Source: Paenibacillus_AP thailandensis (GTDB lineage Bacteria; Bacillota; Bacilli; Paenibacillales; Paenibacillaceae). Taken from it: a DNA stretch of 64,000 bases. This document shows, in pieces, positions 31,687 to 41,528 of this stretch. The position numbers and the translations under genes are program-made. The stretch covers positions 303,381 to 367,380 of the forward strand of contig NZ_JBHUMY010000007.1 in assembly GCF_042685365.1 (NCBI RefSeq). Reading direction: 5' to 3'. The notes under the pieces were generated by a model. That model was not told the origin of the DNA and ran no database searches. It was given only the letters and a program-made list of their open reading frames with translations. Position 1 is the stretch's first letter; the number at the start of each line of letters is the position of its first letter.

Positions 31687-34600
31687 TTAATATTTAAACT
31701 CTTCCGTCTCCGCCTGCGCCATCAATTCAGCTTGCTGGAGCACCAGATCAATGGCCATTTTCTCCAGATCCGGCGGGTAACCGTATTTCTTCAACAGCCG
31801 TTTGACGGTAATTCGCATTTGAGCCCGCACATTCTCACGAAGCGTCCAGTCGACCTTGATGTTGCTCTTGATCGCTTGGGTCAGCTCATGTGCAATCTGC
31901 TTCAGCATGAGATCGCCCATCAGTTCCTTGGCCGATTCATTCGAAGCGAGCGCATCATAGAAAGCCAGCTCTTCCTTGATCAGACCGAGATCTTCGCCAC
32001 GCTTGACTGCCTCATTCATCTCTTTAGCCATCTGGATCAGTTCCTCGATAACCTGCGTCGTCTCGATCGTGCGGTTGTTGTATTTCCGAATGGCTTCCTC
32101 CAGCATCTCGGAAAATTTCTTCGATTGCACAATACTGGTTCGGGAAACGGCCTTCACTTTCCCCTGAAGCAGCCTGCGGAGAAGTTCCACAGCCAGATTT
32201 TTCTGCTTCAACCCGCGCACATGTTCGAGAAACTCATCGGAAAGTATCGCAATGTTCGGTTTCTGCAAGCCAACAGCTTCCAGAATATCGACAACTTCAT
32301 CGGATACGACCGATTTCGAGATGAGCTGATTCAACTCGGCATCGAGTTCTTTCGTCGTTTTTCTCTTGTTTTCGTCCGTTATCAGCTTAATTATACCAGA
32401 TTTTACCGCTTTGAAGAAACTGATTTCGACATTGACTTCCTCCGCGGCGGGAGTCGTCGCGCAGAGCGAGAAGGCTCTTGCTAATTCCGTCGTCCAATTC
32501 AGGAAGTTCCGCTTGCTTTCTTCACCCAATCCGAGTACGTAATCGACCGTCTCAACAATGGCCTTCATCCGTTCGGATGCTTTCTCCGAAGCGAATTTAC
32601 TGTAGTCATACCCATGAAGCAATTCGCGGATGAGCTGCAGCCTTTCCAGCATAAAGTCAACGGCTTGGTCTGTATCGATACCAGCAGTTTTGCGGTCATT
32701 TTCCGTATATTGTTGTAGCGCCGATTTCAGTAAATCCGCAATTCCGATATAGTCGACGATCAAACCGCCCGGCTTGTCGCGGAATACCCGATTCACGCGG
32801 GCGATCGCCTGCATTAAGTTATGGCCTTTCATCGGCTTGTCGATGTACATCGTATTCATGCTCGGCACGTCAAACCCGGTCAGCCACATATCACGGACAA
32901 TGACGATCTGCAGCGGATCGTTTACATCTTTCATCCGCTTCGCGAGATGTTCGCGTCGCCGCTTGTTGCCGATAAACGGTTGCCACTCCTCCGGATCGCT
33001 GGAACTTCCGGTCATGACGATCTTGATTTTGCCCTCGTCATCATCATCGCTGTGCCAATCCGGCCGGAGCGCCACAATCGCTTTGTACATATCGATGGCA
33101 ATCCGCCGCGACATCACAACAATCATTGCTTTGCCGAAACCGGCTTTCTGCCGCTGCTCGAAATGTTCGACGACATCTTGCGCGACTTTCTTGACCCGTT
33201 TCTCTGTACCGGCCAACGCTTCAAGCCTGGCCCAACGCGATTTTAGACGCTCCCGCTGCGTGTACTCCTGGTACTCCGTAATATCCTCATACTCGCTGTC
33301 AATGACCGGGCGCTCCGCCTCCGACAACTCCAGGCGGGCAATACGGCTTTCGTAATAAATTTTGACCGTCGTTCCGTCTTCTACGGCTCGGGTCATATCA
33401 TAAATATCGATGTAGTCACCGAAAACGGCGGGCGTATTTTTGTCTGTCAATTCGACCGGCGTTCCGGTAAAGCCAATATAAGAAGCGTTCGGCAACGCAT
33501 CGCGCATATACTTGGCATAGCCATATTTAATGGCCGCTTCGTCGTCCCCAGCGACCATATCCGCCTGAAACCCGTACTGGCTGCGATGCGCTTCGTCTGC
33601 GATCACAATCACATTACGGCGTTCCGTAAGCACAGGATACTTGTCTTCAATTTCATCGGGGGTGAACTTGTGTACCGTTGTGAAAATGATCCCGCCCGAC
33701 TCCACCGACAAGAGCTCACGCAAATGAGTCCGATTTTCCGCTTGCTGAGGCGTTTGCCTGAGCAAGTCCTTCGACTTGCTGAACGTGCTGAACAATTGGT
33801 CGTCTAGGTCGTTTCGGTCCGTCACTACGACGATCGTCGGGTTGTTCAGCGTCAGAACAAGTTTGCCCGCGTAGAATACCATAGACAAGCTTTTGCCGGA
33901 GCCTTGCGTATGCCAAATGACGCCGATTTTGCGATCACCTTCGTCCATCGTCGCACGTTCCGTACTTGCAATTGCCTTGTTGGTGGCATGGTATTGATGA
34001 TAACCAGCCAATATTTTGAACAGATGCTCCCCATCGGTCTGAAACAGCACGAAATGCTTGATAATATCGAGCAACCGGCTTTTCTCGAACATCCCTTTCA
34101 CAAGCACTTCAAGCTGGGGCAGGGAGGAGGGCGCCACGTCATCGCCGTCGATCGTACGCCACATCATAAACCGGTCTTCATTGGCGGTCAGCGTGCCGAC
34201 CCGCGCATTCACACCGTCACTGATGACCAGAAACGAATTGTAGGTGAACAGGGACGGTATCGCGCCTTTATAGGTCTGCACCTGATTGTAGGCGTCGCTG
34301 ATCCCGACTTCTTCGTTGGAGGCGCTTTTCAATTCAAATACGGCGATCGGCAATCCATTTACGAACACGACGATATCCGGGCGCTTCTCTCCCTGATTTT
34401 CAACGACGGTAAACTGGTTGACGACCAGAAAGTCGTTGTTGTCGATTCGGTCCGGGTCGGTGTCGAACAGCCAAACTTTTTCTGTCGGATATTCGCCATT
34501 GGCAGCTTGATACTGCACGTCGATCCCGTCGGTGACCATCTTCTGGAACGCCTTGTTATTGATCAGCAAGCTGGGACTGCGCGGCACTTCAATGACCCGG

Positions 34601-34824
34601 ATCGCTTCCTCAATCGCTTCCCGCGGCACATGTTTGTTGATGCGAATAAGCGCCTCGCGCAGCCTGTCTTTCAGGATGACGTCATGGTAAAATTGCCGTT
34701 CGGGATACTCCCCTTCGGGAGAAATATCCGGGCCGTATGCTTTCTCGTAGTTCAGTTCTTCGAACCATTCCAGCGCGGCCTGCTCTAAGTCACTTTCGGT
34801 ATAAGACGTCGTATAGTAGGCCAT
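31687..34824 (-). CDS. hsdR: Type I restriction enzyme, R subunit (HsdR)
   Basis: A 1045-residue translocating endonuclease. The PD-(D/E)xK nuclease lies near 140-175 (RPDIVVFVNGLPIAVFELKS). The SF2 helicase core follows with Walker A WHTQGSGKS near 305, DEAH (IADEAHRSQYG) near 415, and SFTGTPVE-type motif III (YIGFTGTPVELTD). A long helical C-terminus binds the methylase. Length is normal. HsdR cuts DNA unmethylated at the site chosen by HsdS. The ATG follows hsdS by 17 bp. No frameshift or missing motif is visible. Confidence 0.95.
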   Translation of the reverse strand: MAYYTTSYTESDLEQAALEWFEELNYEKAYGPDISPEGEYPERQFYHDVILKDRLREALIRINKHVPREAIEEAIRVIEVPRSPSLLINNKAFQKMVTDGIDVQYQAANGEYPTEKVWLFDTDPDRIDNNDFLVVNQFTVVENQGEKRPDIVVFVNGLPIAVFELKSASNEEVGISDAYNQVQTYKGAIPSLFTYNSFLVISDGVNARVGTLTANEDRFMMWRTIDGDDVAPSSLPQLEVLVKGMFEKSRLLDIIKHFVLFQTDGEHLFKILAGYHQYHATNKAIASTERATMDEGDRKIGVIWHTQGSGKSLSMVFYAGKLVLTLNNPTIVVVTDRNDLDDQLFSTFSKSKDLLRQTPQQAENRTHLRELLSVESGGIIFTTVHKFTPDEIEDKYPVLTERRNVIVIADEAHRSQYGFQADMVAGDDEAAIKYGYAKYMRDALPNASYIGFTGTPVELTDKNTPAVFGDYIDIYDMTRAVEDGTTVKIYYESRIARLELSEAERPVIDSEYEDITEYQEYTQRERLKSRWARLEALAGTEKRVKKVAQDVVEHFEQRQKAGFGKAMIVVMSRRIAIDMYKAIVALRPDWHSDDDDEGKIKIVMTGSSSDPEEWQPFIGNKRRREHLAKRMKDVNDPLQIVIVRDMWLTGFDVPSMNTMYIDKPMKGHNLMQAIARVNRVFRDKPGGLIVDYIGIADLLKSALQQYTENDRKTAGIDTDQAVDFMLERLQLIRELLHGYDYSKFASEKASERMKAIVETVDYVLGLGEESKRNFLNWTTELARAFSLCATTPAAEEVNVEISFFKAVKSGIIKLITDENKRKTTKELDAELNQLISKSVVSDEVVDILEAVGLQKPNIAILSDEFLEHVRGLKQKNLAVELLRRLLQGKVKAVSRTSIVQSKKFSEMLEEAIRKYNNRTIETTQVIEELIQMAKEMNEAVKRGEDLGLIKEELAFYDALASNESAKELMGDLMLKQIAHELTQAIKSNIKVDWTLRENVRAQMRITVKRLLKKYGYPPDLEKMAIDLVLQQAELMAQAETEEFKY

Positions 34825-34841
34825 GTTGCACCTCCTTTAGA

Positions 34842-36101
34842 TTAGGGCTGATAGATTGTGCTGCTCTCGGCAACCATCGGCAGATCAGGAGCGCTGTGAT
34901 CCCGCTCGACAGGGACACGGATCTCGCCAGACATCAGTTTGGGGAGAAGGGTGTCGCGAGTGGAAGCAAGATATTTATTTTCTAAAGTGTTTTCATTAAT
35001 TTTTTTATAAATAGCCGAAACTAAGTCGTTAAATATATACGCAATATCCGTCCCTCCATAGACGAATTTATATTGCAATGTCGCTTTCGGGTTCACTCTT
35101 TGTCGACTATTCGTTGAACCTGTAGTATTCCCAACCAAATATTGATGGAACCCTTCAGAATTTAAAATCGAATAGGAATATGCACGAAGCCTACTATTTA
35201 TAGGGATATAATTCATAAATTCAGTTGAGCATATTGCATATTCAGTCAAACAATATGGATTCCAAATCCTTTTTGTTTCCGGATTTAGTTTAGAAACAAG
35301 GATCGAATTCTTACTTACTTTATATTTATTGCTTTTTATTTCACTACCGGATTCAAATACTGGTAACCTACCACTATCAAATGCTGGTAGACTGTAATGT
35401 TCAAAAATTATATCAGGCAGTGTTACCGGATTTATGGAAGTTGTACTTATTTCACAAAACTCTCCCAGCGTGCGGACCTTCCACCCCTTCGGAATCAACC
35501 CCAACTCGCTTTCCTCAAACTCGCCGCCACTGGATTTATACGGTTCTCCGTTTTCATTTGGAAACTCGAAGTCCACAAACCAGCTATTAAAAAGGGCTTG
35601 GGCCATTTCTTCAAGGTTTTTGTTGATTGCGTTGTTGAGTTCGATTTTATCGTCTAATACTGAGAGCAAATTTGCTATCTTTTGTTGTTCATAAATATCT
35701 GGTAGATCAACTTCAATTGAGTAAAAATCACTTCTACTCGTGGAAGGAATTGCAGAGCCTGAATCCATGCTATTAATATCTATATTACGCAAACTATAGT
35801 ATGCCCATCTTAAATTTAGTTGGGGAATTTTGGGTGATAAGTAATAGGCGGTATCGATAACAAAAAAAGGTCTATTGGAATAGTGAACTCCTCGGTATGC
35901 ACCTTTTCGCCCAATTATTACCCCTGGCTTATCTGAAAGATATTTTTCAGTATATCCTATTAAACCATTAGTACCATAAACCGGATATCCACTTGTTTTA
36001 TCTTTATAATCCCTAAGGGCTTTCCCATATTCAAGTGTAGAAATATCTCCCCAAGTACACTTTCTCCATCCAGTTTCAAAACTCAAACCCAATCCCCCCA
36101 A
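34842..36101 (-). CDS. hsdS: Type I restriction-modification specificity subunit (HsdS)
   Basis: A 419-residue protein with two target-recognition domains, about 10-180 and 205-390, each followed by the coiled-coil segment of the family (EQQKIANLLSVLDDKIELNN, then AINKNLEEMAQALFNSWFVD). It fixes the DNA sequence recognised by both HsdM and HsdR. Its DNA is AT-richer than hsdM and hsdR, as is common for swapped specificity genes. It overlaps the hsdM end. The frame opens at a TTG (36101); a TTG five codons later has a better-placed G-rich site. Confidence 0.92.
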   Translation of the reverse strand: MGGLGLSFETGWRKCTWGDISTLEYGKALRDYKDKTSGYPVYGTNGLIGYTEKYLSDKPGVIIGRKGAYRGVHYSNRPFFVIDTAYYLSPKIPQLNLRWAYYSLRNIDINSMDSGSAIPSTSRSDFYSIEVDLPDIYEQQKIANLLSVLDDKIELNNAINKNLEEMAQALFNSWFVDFEFPNENGEPYKSSGGEFEESELGLIPKGWKVRTLGEFCEISTTSINPVTLPDIIFEHYSLPAFDSGRLPVFESGSEIKSNKYKVSKNSILVSKLNPETKRIWNPYCLTEYAICSTEFMNYIPINSRLRAYSYSILNSEGFHQYLVGNTTGSTNSRQRVNPKATLQYKFVYGGTDIAYIFNDLVSAIYKKINENTLENKYLASTRDTLLPKLMSGEIRVPVERDHSAPDLPMVAESSTIYQP

Positions 36102-37599
36102 GCCGCTTGCGAATTTCGTCTTCCAGTTGCCGGGACTTGGCGAACTGTTCCGCTAGCTCCGAAGTCAGCCGTGCCATTTTATCCTCGAACGGTTCGCTGT
36201 CTTCCTCCACATCTTCAATCCCGACATAACGCCCCGGCGTCAAAATATACTCGTGCTCCTGCACTTCCGCAAGTTTCACTGCTTTGCAGAAGCCCTTCAC
36301 ATCCTCATACTGTCCAGCTTCCGCCTGACCGCGCCATGCGTGGTATGTATCGGCGATCTTCCGGATATCCTCCGTACTCAATTCGCGATGTGTCCGATCC
36401 ACCATATGTCCCATCTTGCGGGCATCGATGAACAGGATTTCACCGCGGCGGTCCCGAAGCCCCTTTGGCGCTTTATTTTTAGCAATGAACCAGAGACAAA
36501 CCGGAATTTGCGTAGAATAGAACAATTGACCCGGCAAGGTGACGATGCAATCGACCAGATCGGCGTTAACCAGCTTGCTGCGAATCTCAAACTCCGCCGT
36601 CGTACTTGTCGACATGGAGCCGTTCGCAAGTACAAAGCCGGCAACACCGCTGGGCGCAAGCTTGTTCACGATATGCTGAATCCATGCATAGTTTGCGTTA
36701 CCTGCGGGAGGCACCCCATACGTCCAGCGAGCGTCATCCGTCAATCGTTCGCCGCCCCAATCGCTGATATTGAACGGTGGATTCGCTAGGATGTAATCGG
36801 CTTTCAAGTTTTTATGCAAATCATTGTGGAACGTATCTGCATGATGCTCGCCAAGGTTGCCGTCGATGCCGCGAATGGCGAGATTCATTTTGCACAACTT
36901 CCACGTCGTCGGATTCGACTCCTGCCCGTACACCGCGATATCTCCGATGCGCCCCTGATGTTCCTCTACAAACTTCTCGCTCTGAACGAACATGCCGCCG
37001 GAACCACAGCAGGGGTCGTATACGCGGCCCTTGAACGGCTGAATCATCTCGACAAGCAGGCGAACGACGCTGTTCGGGGTATAGAATTCCCCGCCGTTCT
37101 TGCCTTCCGCGCTTGCGAATTTGCTAAGGAAATACTCATACACCCGCCCCAGTACATCCTTCGAACGGCTCTCTTCATCGCCCACTTTAAACGAGAACAG
37201 GTCGATCACTTCGCCAAGACGGGTTTTATCCAGCGCCGGCCTAGCGTAATCTTTCGGCAGCACGCCTTTCAGCGACGGATTTTCCTTCTCGATGGCAATC
37301 ATGGCATTATCAATGGTCTGCCCGATTTCCGGCTTTTTCGCGTTATCCTTGATATGCCTCCAGCGCGCTTCTTTCGGTACCCAGAATATATTTTCTGCTA
37401 CGTATTCGTCCCGGTCCTCCGGATCGGCATACGGTTCATTTTTCAATGCTTCATATTTTTCTTCAAATGCATCAGACACATATTTCAGAAATAGAAGACC
37501 GAGAGCTACATGCTTATACTCCGCTGCATCCATGCTGCCACGCAGCTTATCGGCCATGCTCCATAATTTTTCCTCGAATCCGATGTTCGCTGTTGCCAT
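36076..37599 (-). CDS. hsdM: Type I restriction-modification DNA methylase (HsdM)
   Basis: A 507-residue N6-adenine methylase. It has the helical N-terminal domain (1-150), AdoMet motif DPCCGSGGMF (195-204), and catalytic NPPF (273-276, ILANPPFNISDWGG). It acts as an M2S complex with HsdS, protecting host DNA by hemimethylated-site methylation. The ATG at 37599 matches the family start (ATANIGFEEKLWSMADKLRG); a GAGGAGG site is 11 bases upstream and itself overlaps the stop of the preceding gene. Confidence 0.95.
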   Translation of the reverse strand: MATANIGFEEKLWSMADKLRGSMDAAEYKHVALGLLFLKYVSDAFEEKYEALKNEPYADPEDRDEYVAENIFWVPKEARWRHIKDNAKKPEIGQTIDNAMIAIEKENPSLKGVLPKDYARPALDKTRLGEVIDLFSFKVGDEESRSKDVLGRVYEYFLSKFASAEGKNGGEFYTPNSVVRLLVEMIQPFKGRVYDPCCGSGGMFVQSEKFVEEHQGRIGDIAVYGQESNPTTWKLCKMNLAIRGIDGNLGEHHADTFHNDLHKNLKADYILANPPFNISDWGGERLTDDARWTYGVPPAGNANYAWIQHIVNKLAPSGVAGFVLANGSMSTSTTAEFEIRSKLVNADLVDCIVTLPGQLFYSTQIPVCLWFIAKNKAPKGLRDRRGEILFIDARKMGHMVDRTHRELSTEDIRKIADTYHAWRGQAEAGQYEDVKGFCKAVKLAEVQEHEYILTPGRYVGIEDVEEDSEPFEDKMARLTSELAEQFAKSRQLEDEIRKRLGGIGFEF

Positions 37600-37615
37600 G
37601 ATCCTGAATTCCTCC

Positions 37616-39202
37616 TCAGTAGAGTTGCTCATATAACTGGTTCTTCACTTGTTCCCAACGGTTAGCCGCTTCCCGAACGACCTCTTTATATCGTTCTTTC
37701 TCCCGGATATATTGCTGTATGATTTCTTGCTGTTTATCTTCCGGTACCAAGGGCAATTCCAATTCCGCCACATCCGCTGGATTCAAATTCATCACGGTTG
37801 TTCCCCGCTGGAAGCTTTGAATAAGGGCTGTTCCAACAGGGCTTTCCAGAAACATTTTGGCAAAATGACTCTTGATGGCCGACTTGAATCGGATCACGAT
37901 CATATTCGAGGAAGCGATGACCACCCCTTGGGTCTCCGGAAACACGGCCAGCTTGTTCACGGTGCCACGGCACGTCATAACCAGATCGCCTGGGAGAATC
38001 TCATAACGCTTCACTTTCCGCTCTTCCTCGTCAATCGTTTCAAGCTGATCCAATAGCACTTCGCCGTCATCCAGATTGGATATATTCAGCACCTTAATGT
38101 TCCCAGGCTTTAGATCCTGCTTAAGAATCGATTTTCCCCGAAAAATTTCTGCCACATCACGCAACTTCACTTTCGGGGTTGCCGCCTGTTGGAAGGAACG
38201 AAGTGTATCCTGATCTTCATCCAGCAGCAGTTCGATTCGCCAATGATCCAGTTGACGGAAGCGGTTGGGATGGATGGCAATCTCCCGTTCCGCCACAAGC
38301 TTTGTCTTCCCCATTTGGAGCCGCCCGAGGATCACCTCTTCCGCAGGCCCTTTTCCAAAGTCAACCTGATAGGTCTTGATGGAAGTGTAGGGACGAAACA
38401 AGCCGTCCGGAAGCGAATAGATCGTTTGCACCGGCGCCTGATCATTCATTTTCTTCCGCCAGCTGGTGATCGCCCCGGATTGAAACAGCATCCGCGCGGG
38501 CAAGGTCACGCTTAATCTCCCGCCATCTTGCAAGAGTGGAAGCAGGTAGCTGGCCGCTGCGCCTTCGGATTCCCGAACTGCGACATCGTCATCGTTCATT
38601 TTCATACCGAAATTCGGCATCGCCAGGATCGCATCGAATTGAATTTCTACGGGCAGCGGCTGATAAATGGATCCTTGAACAATGCGGATATTGGAGTAGG
38701 GCTCGAAATACGTTTTGAACAATCTGCCTACGATGTAGTTTTCCGTTAACAATGTGATGGTCCATGGGCGACAGTAACATTTCGTTTCGACAAGTCCTTT
38801 GATATACTTTTCAGCTTCTGCAAGCAGAATGTTCTTACAATCACGTTGCTCACACTGATCGATAAACCGCTCGACGATTCCAGGATGGACGACAATGCTC
38901 CCTGTAACACGATCTTGTTGGATGGTGAGCATGGCGTATTCCAACAAGTCCATATCCTTGCCTGCATGGTATAATTTATAAAATAAATCCCGATCGCCGG
39001 GGAAATGGCCTAATTCTTTGTCTAAGGCGCGTTCCTTCATCCACTGAAACAGCGTCTCGGGTTCCGCCGTTAGCTCCGTTTCGGCCAACTGTTGTTGTTT
39101 CAGTAGTTGTTGTGTCCGCTTCACTCGAATGGCCTCGCGGAGCAGCTGATCACGGGTTGTAATATCGTGAAGTAAACAGATATTCCAGAACGATTCAATC
39201 AA
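37616..39202 (-). CDS. Degenerate N6-methylase fused to an HsdS-like specificity domain
   Basis: About 528 residues. The first ~300 follow a class I methylase plan, but motif IV reads AMPNFG (195-199) where NPPY/F is expected, and no clear AdoMet glycine motif is seen, so it is probably catalytically dead. The last ~190 residues (from about 340, KVKLRDVAEIFRGKSILKQD) are one HsdS-type target-recognition domain ending in the usual coiled coil. It is the first gene of the hsd operon, and its stop codon is followed at once by the hsdM ribosome site. It may modulate type I RM or act as a separate DNA-binding defence factor. The start is TTG at 39202 by ribosome-site spacing; the frame extends to 39226. 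Confidence 0.7.
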   Translation of the reverse strand: MIESFWNICLLHDITTRDQLLREAIRVKRTQQLLKQQQLAETELTAEPETLFQWMKERALDKELGHFPGDRDLFYKLYHAGKDMDLLEYAMLTIQQDRVTGSIVVHPGIVERFIDQCEQRDCKNILLAEAEKYIKGLVETKCYCRPWTITLLTENYIVGRLFKTYFEPYSNIRIVQGSIYQPLPVEIQFDAILAMPNFGMKMNDDDVAVRESEGAAASYLLPLLQDGGRLSVTLPARMLFQSGAITSWRKKMNDQAPVQTIYSLPDGLFRPYTSIKTYQVDFGKGPAEEVILGRLQMGKTKLVAEREIAIHPNRFRQLDHWRIELLLDEDQDTLRSFQQAATPKVKLRDVAEIFRGKSILKQDLKPGNIKVLNISNLDDGEVLLDQLETIDEEERKVKRYEILPGDLVMTCRGTVNKLAVFPETQGVVIASSNMIVIRFKSAIKSHFAKMFLESPVGTALIQSFQRGTTVMNLNPADVAELELPLVPEDKQQEIIQQYIREKERYKEVVREAANRWEQVKNQLYEQLY

Positions 39203-39237
39203 TTCATCACCTTCTTTCACTGCCAATAGCCAACTAA

Positions 39238-39267
39238 ATTATACCATCCAAGAATTGAGTATTTCAA
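39238..39267 (-). promoter_or_regulatory. Promoter of the hsd operon
   Basis: TTGAAA (39262-39267) and TATAAT (39238-39243) lie 18 bases apart on the minus strand, between tnsE and the first hsd-operon gene. Confidence 0.65.
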
Positions 39268-39294
39268 TACCAAAAATAATCAAACATCTTTTGC

Positions 39295-40908
39295 CTAGCC
39301 GGATAATTTCCCGTTTATCCGATACGCCCAATCCCTAATTGAATCGTTTTGGTAATGCTTAACCTTTTCGATATTGAAGCCGTTGCATTGGTTTAAAATG
39401 TTCTGATCCCAGTGGCCGCCTTTTTGAACAAGCCCCTCAAGGAGTAACTTAATATCACACTCAACTGTCTTTAGTGAAATCTGCCGGGTTGGGTGGAGGA
39501 TCAATGTCGAAATGGACCAATCATCCGGCCGGGCTACTTCGATAATAAACTTAGTCGTGATACCATGATCCGCCTGTACGATCGCACATGTTCGTCGGGA
39601 GCCGTTTGGACATACAGAAAATCTTTTGCCGGGAGGAATCCTGAGCACAGACATCCGGATATGACCGGGAAAGACATGCTTCAAGATTTGAGTCATCTCG
39701 AAAAAAGATTCAAGACCGATTGCTTCTGTGATTGGTATGGTTTCAAGCGTCTGAAAATCGATAGGAGGCGTATCACCGCCGACCATTGAATCCTGTGTGC
39801 TTACTTCCTCTAATCCTCCTGAGTTCTTCCCGCCTCTCCCGGAGGTGATGATCACGTCGTTGCCGGTATGGGAATGCCTCACATCCTCTCGACGAGTAGT
39901 AACTCTCGGATAATTGGAGAAACGCATAAACGTAGGAGGGGCCTCCAATACATCTTGCCGCGTGTTTTCCCTGGCACTATCGCTTTGATCATTCAATATG
40001 TAGTCTTTATTTTCGGATCCATACGTAACTCGAACTTGTTTATCTCCTGAAATCGACTCACGACGCTTCTTCGATGGGTGCCAAAAGACGATTTCTTCCG
40101 CCGGATGCTTAAAACCGCCAATACCGAGAATTTCTTTCACCAAGAAGTAGTTATTGAATTGTTCTCCTCGAACGTGAAACTCAAGAGGACCAACAACCGG
40201 GAGTTCAACGCCAAGTGGAATTCCCTTCTTCATCCTGGCGTTCGGATTTTGAGGCGAGTCCTTGATCGCTTGATTGAACATCAATTGATAAACGGAATCC
40301 CACATGGTACGAATAGCGGGATCGATGTAAATCCAGGATAGGTGACGCGCGTTACTTTCGCTTGCCAATTTGGCCGGTACACGAAAACTCAAATCAAAAT
40401 ACAGAGTTGTTCCTCTCATATCGCTATTATCGATCAACATTTCCAGACCGTGCGGCTGCATCAAATAATACGCCAAATACCTGGAATTAATAAACATGGC
40501 TCGAATGAATTCGAACACTGGAAAGCAATAAATCGTCCCGTCAAACTGAAACTGAATAATTTTTTGAAGCCCTAGCTCCGGATTTTGACGGAAGTCAATC
40601 AAGCGCTTGGGCAATTTAAACCCATTACTCATCAGACCTTGATCCAAGCTGCTTATCGTTATTCTATGTACAATGCCTTCCAATGGCTTGATTTGATCAA
40701 ATACTCCGTTGGTGTAGACTTGTCCCATGCGCAAATAAGGTACTGTTCCCCATGGGTAGGATACAACTTTCAAGTCCCCGGTTTCCGTTCGAAATGCGAC
40801 TCGAACTCTCCAATTCCCTTTGTAGTCCATGAAAGGGGACCCGAACCAAAATAACTCAACCCCCTGATTATCCGGAAACGGCCATGAACGCAGTGTCAAT
40901 GCAGCCAT
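39295..40908 (-). CDS. tnsE: Tn7-like transposition protein TnsE
   Basis: A 537-residue protein, matching the ~538 residues of Tn7 TnsE. It follows the same order of segments: FWFGSPFMDYKGNWRVRVAF near the start, FPVFEFIRAMFINSRYLAYY at about 130, EFHVRGEQFNNYFLVKEILG near 245, then APPTFMRFSNYPRVTTRRED and a C-terminal DNA-binding domain. TnsE directs Tn7 to replicating DNA such as conjugating plasmids by binding the sliding clamp and 3'-recessed ends. It looks intact. The ATG follows AGGTG by 8 bases and overlaps the tnsD remnant. Without TnsB and TnsC it has no transposase to target. Confidence 0.88.
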   Translation of the reverse strand: MAALTLRSWPFPDNQGVELFWFGSPFMDYKGNWRVRVAFRTETGDLKVVSYPWGTVPYLRMGQVYTNGVFDQIKPLEGIVHRITISSLDQGLMSNGFKLPKRLIDFRQNPELGLQKIIQFQFDGTIYCFPVFEFIRAMFINSRYLAYYLMQPHGLEMLIDNSDMRGTTLYFDLSFRVPAKLASESNARHLSWIYIDPAIRTMWDSVYQLMFNQAIKDSPQNPNARMKKGIPLGVELPVVGPLEFHVRGEQFNNYFLVKEILGIGGFKHPAEEIVFWHPSKKRRESISGDKQVRVTYGSENKDYILNDQSDSARENTRQDVLEAPPTFMRFSNYPRVTTRREDVRHSHTGNDVIITSGRGGKNSGGLEEVSTQDSMVGGDTPPIDFQTLETIPITEAIGLESFFEMTQILKHVFPGHIRMSVLRIPPGKRFSVCPNGSRRTCAIVQADHGITTKFIIEVARPDDWSISTLILHPTRQISLKTVECDIKLLLEGLVQKGGHWDQNILNQCNGFNIEKVKHYQNDSIRDWAYRINGKLSG

Positions 40909-41135
40909 AATGGAGTCACCTCAGCAGATGCAATTCGATTCATTGCAGCTCCTTGTCCAATACAACGATCAATTTCATCCGATACCTCTTGGGCATATCC
41001 TGGTCGCAGTCCGGCTTTTTTCACAAGTTTCCACCGTTTTATGGGCCATTCGCCAGCCATTTGCTCAGCAGCCCATCGAACCCTCCTAATTTGAAATTGG
41101 GATGTAGACTCAAGGTAATCAGATAAAACTTTCAT
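40896..41135 (-). pseudogene. tnsD: C-terminal remnant of a TnsD/TniQ target-selector gene
   Basis: 79 codons encode YLESTSQFQIRRVRWAAEQM followed by EWPIKRWKLVKKAGLRPGYA, which matches the conserved C-terminal winged-helix tail of TnsD/TniQ proteins. Nothing of the N-terminal zinc-finger TniQ domain remains. The frame starts at an ATG that overlaps the stop of the tnsA remnant, which is an accident of the fusion. It may still be translated. Confidence 0.7.
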
Positions 41136-41524
41136 GTCCTGGCTAATGTTTTATCCCGATAAGTAATAAGAAAATCCGTGGTCATCACGATCGATATGCC
41201 TGTTTTCGGATCTTTGGGATGTTCCACACCGATTTTCTCCGCGATCATTTGCGTTTCTTCTAACGGCAGAAGTGGAAATTGTTCGCGAATATCCGATACA
41301 TCATCGCAGTAATCCAGAAGGTAGAAATAATCACGCTCAATATCCGACAAGAGTTGGTGTCTTCGACCGGTCGTCCATCCAACTCCACGAGTTACCCTGC
41401 CTTCTGAAGGGACGTCCTGAATCGTAAGCCAAGGAAGATAGTCCTTACCGGACCCCTGTCCTCTGCCTTCTTTGATCATCCTTTCAATTTTTGCTTCTGT
41501 GAATTGCCGTTTCCGCTTGGCCAC
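41132..41524 (-). pseudogene. tnsA: N-terminal remnant of tnsA (transposon endonuclease)
   Basis: 130 codons give the TnsA N-terminus: GRGQGSGKDYLPWLTIQDVP, GWTTGRRHQLLSDIERDYFY and PKTGISIVMTTDFLI. Catalytic Glu63 and Asp117 are present. The protein stops at KTLART, just before the Gln-x-Lys pair that completes the nuclease active site, and the C-terminal winged domain that contacts TnsC is gone (normal length ~270). GTG start with GGTG 5 bases upstream. It is the left edge of the deletion that removed tnsB and tnsC. Confidence 0.85.
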
Positions 41525-41528
41525 TGGA

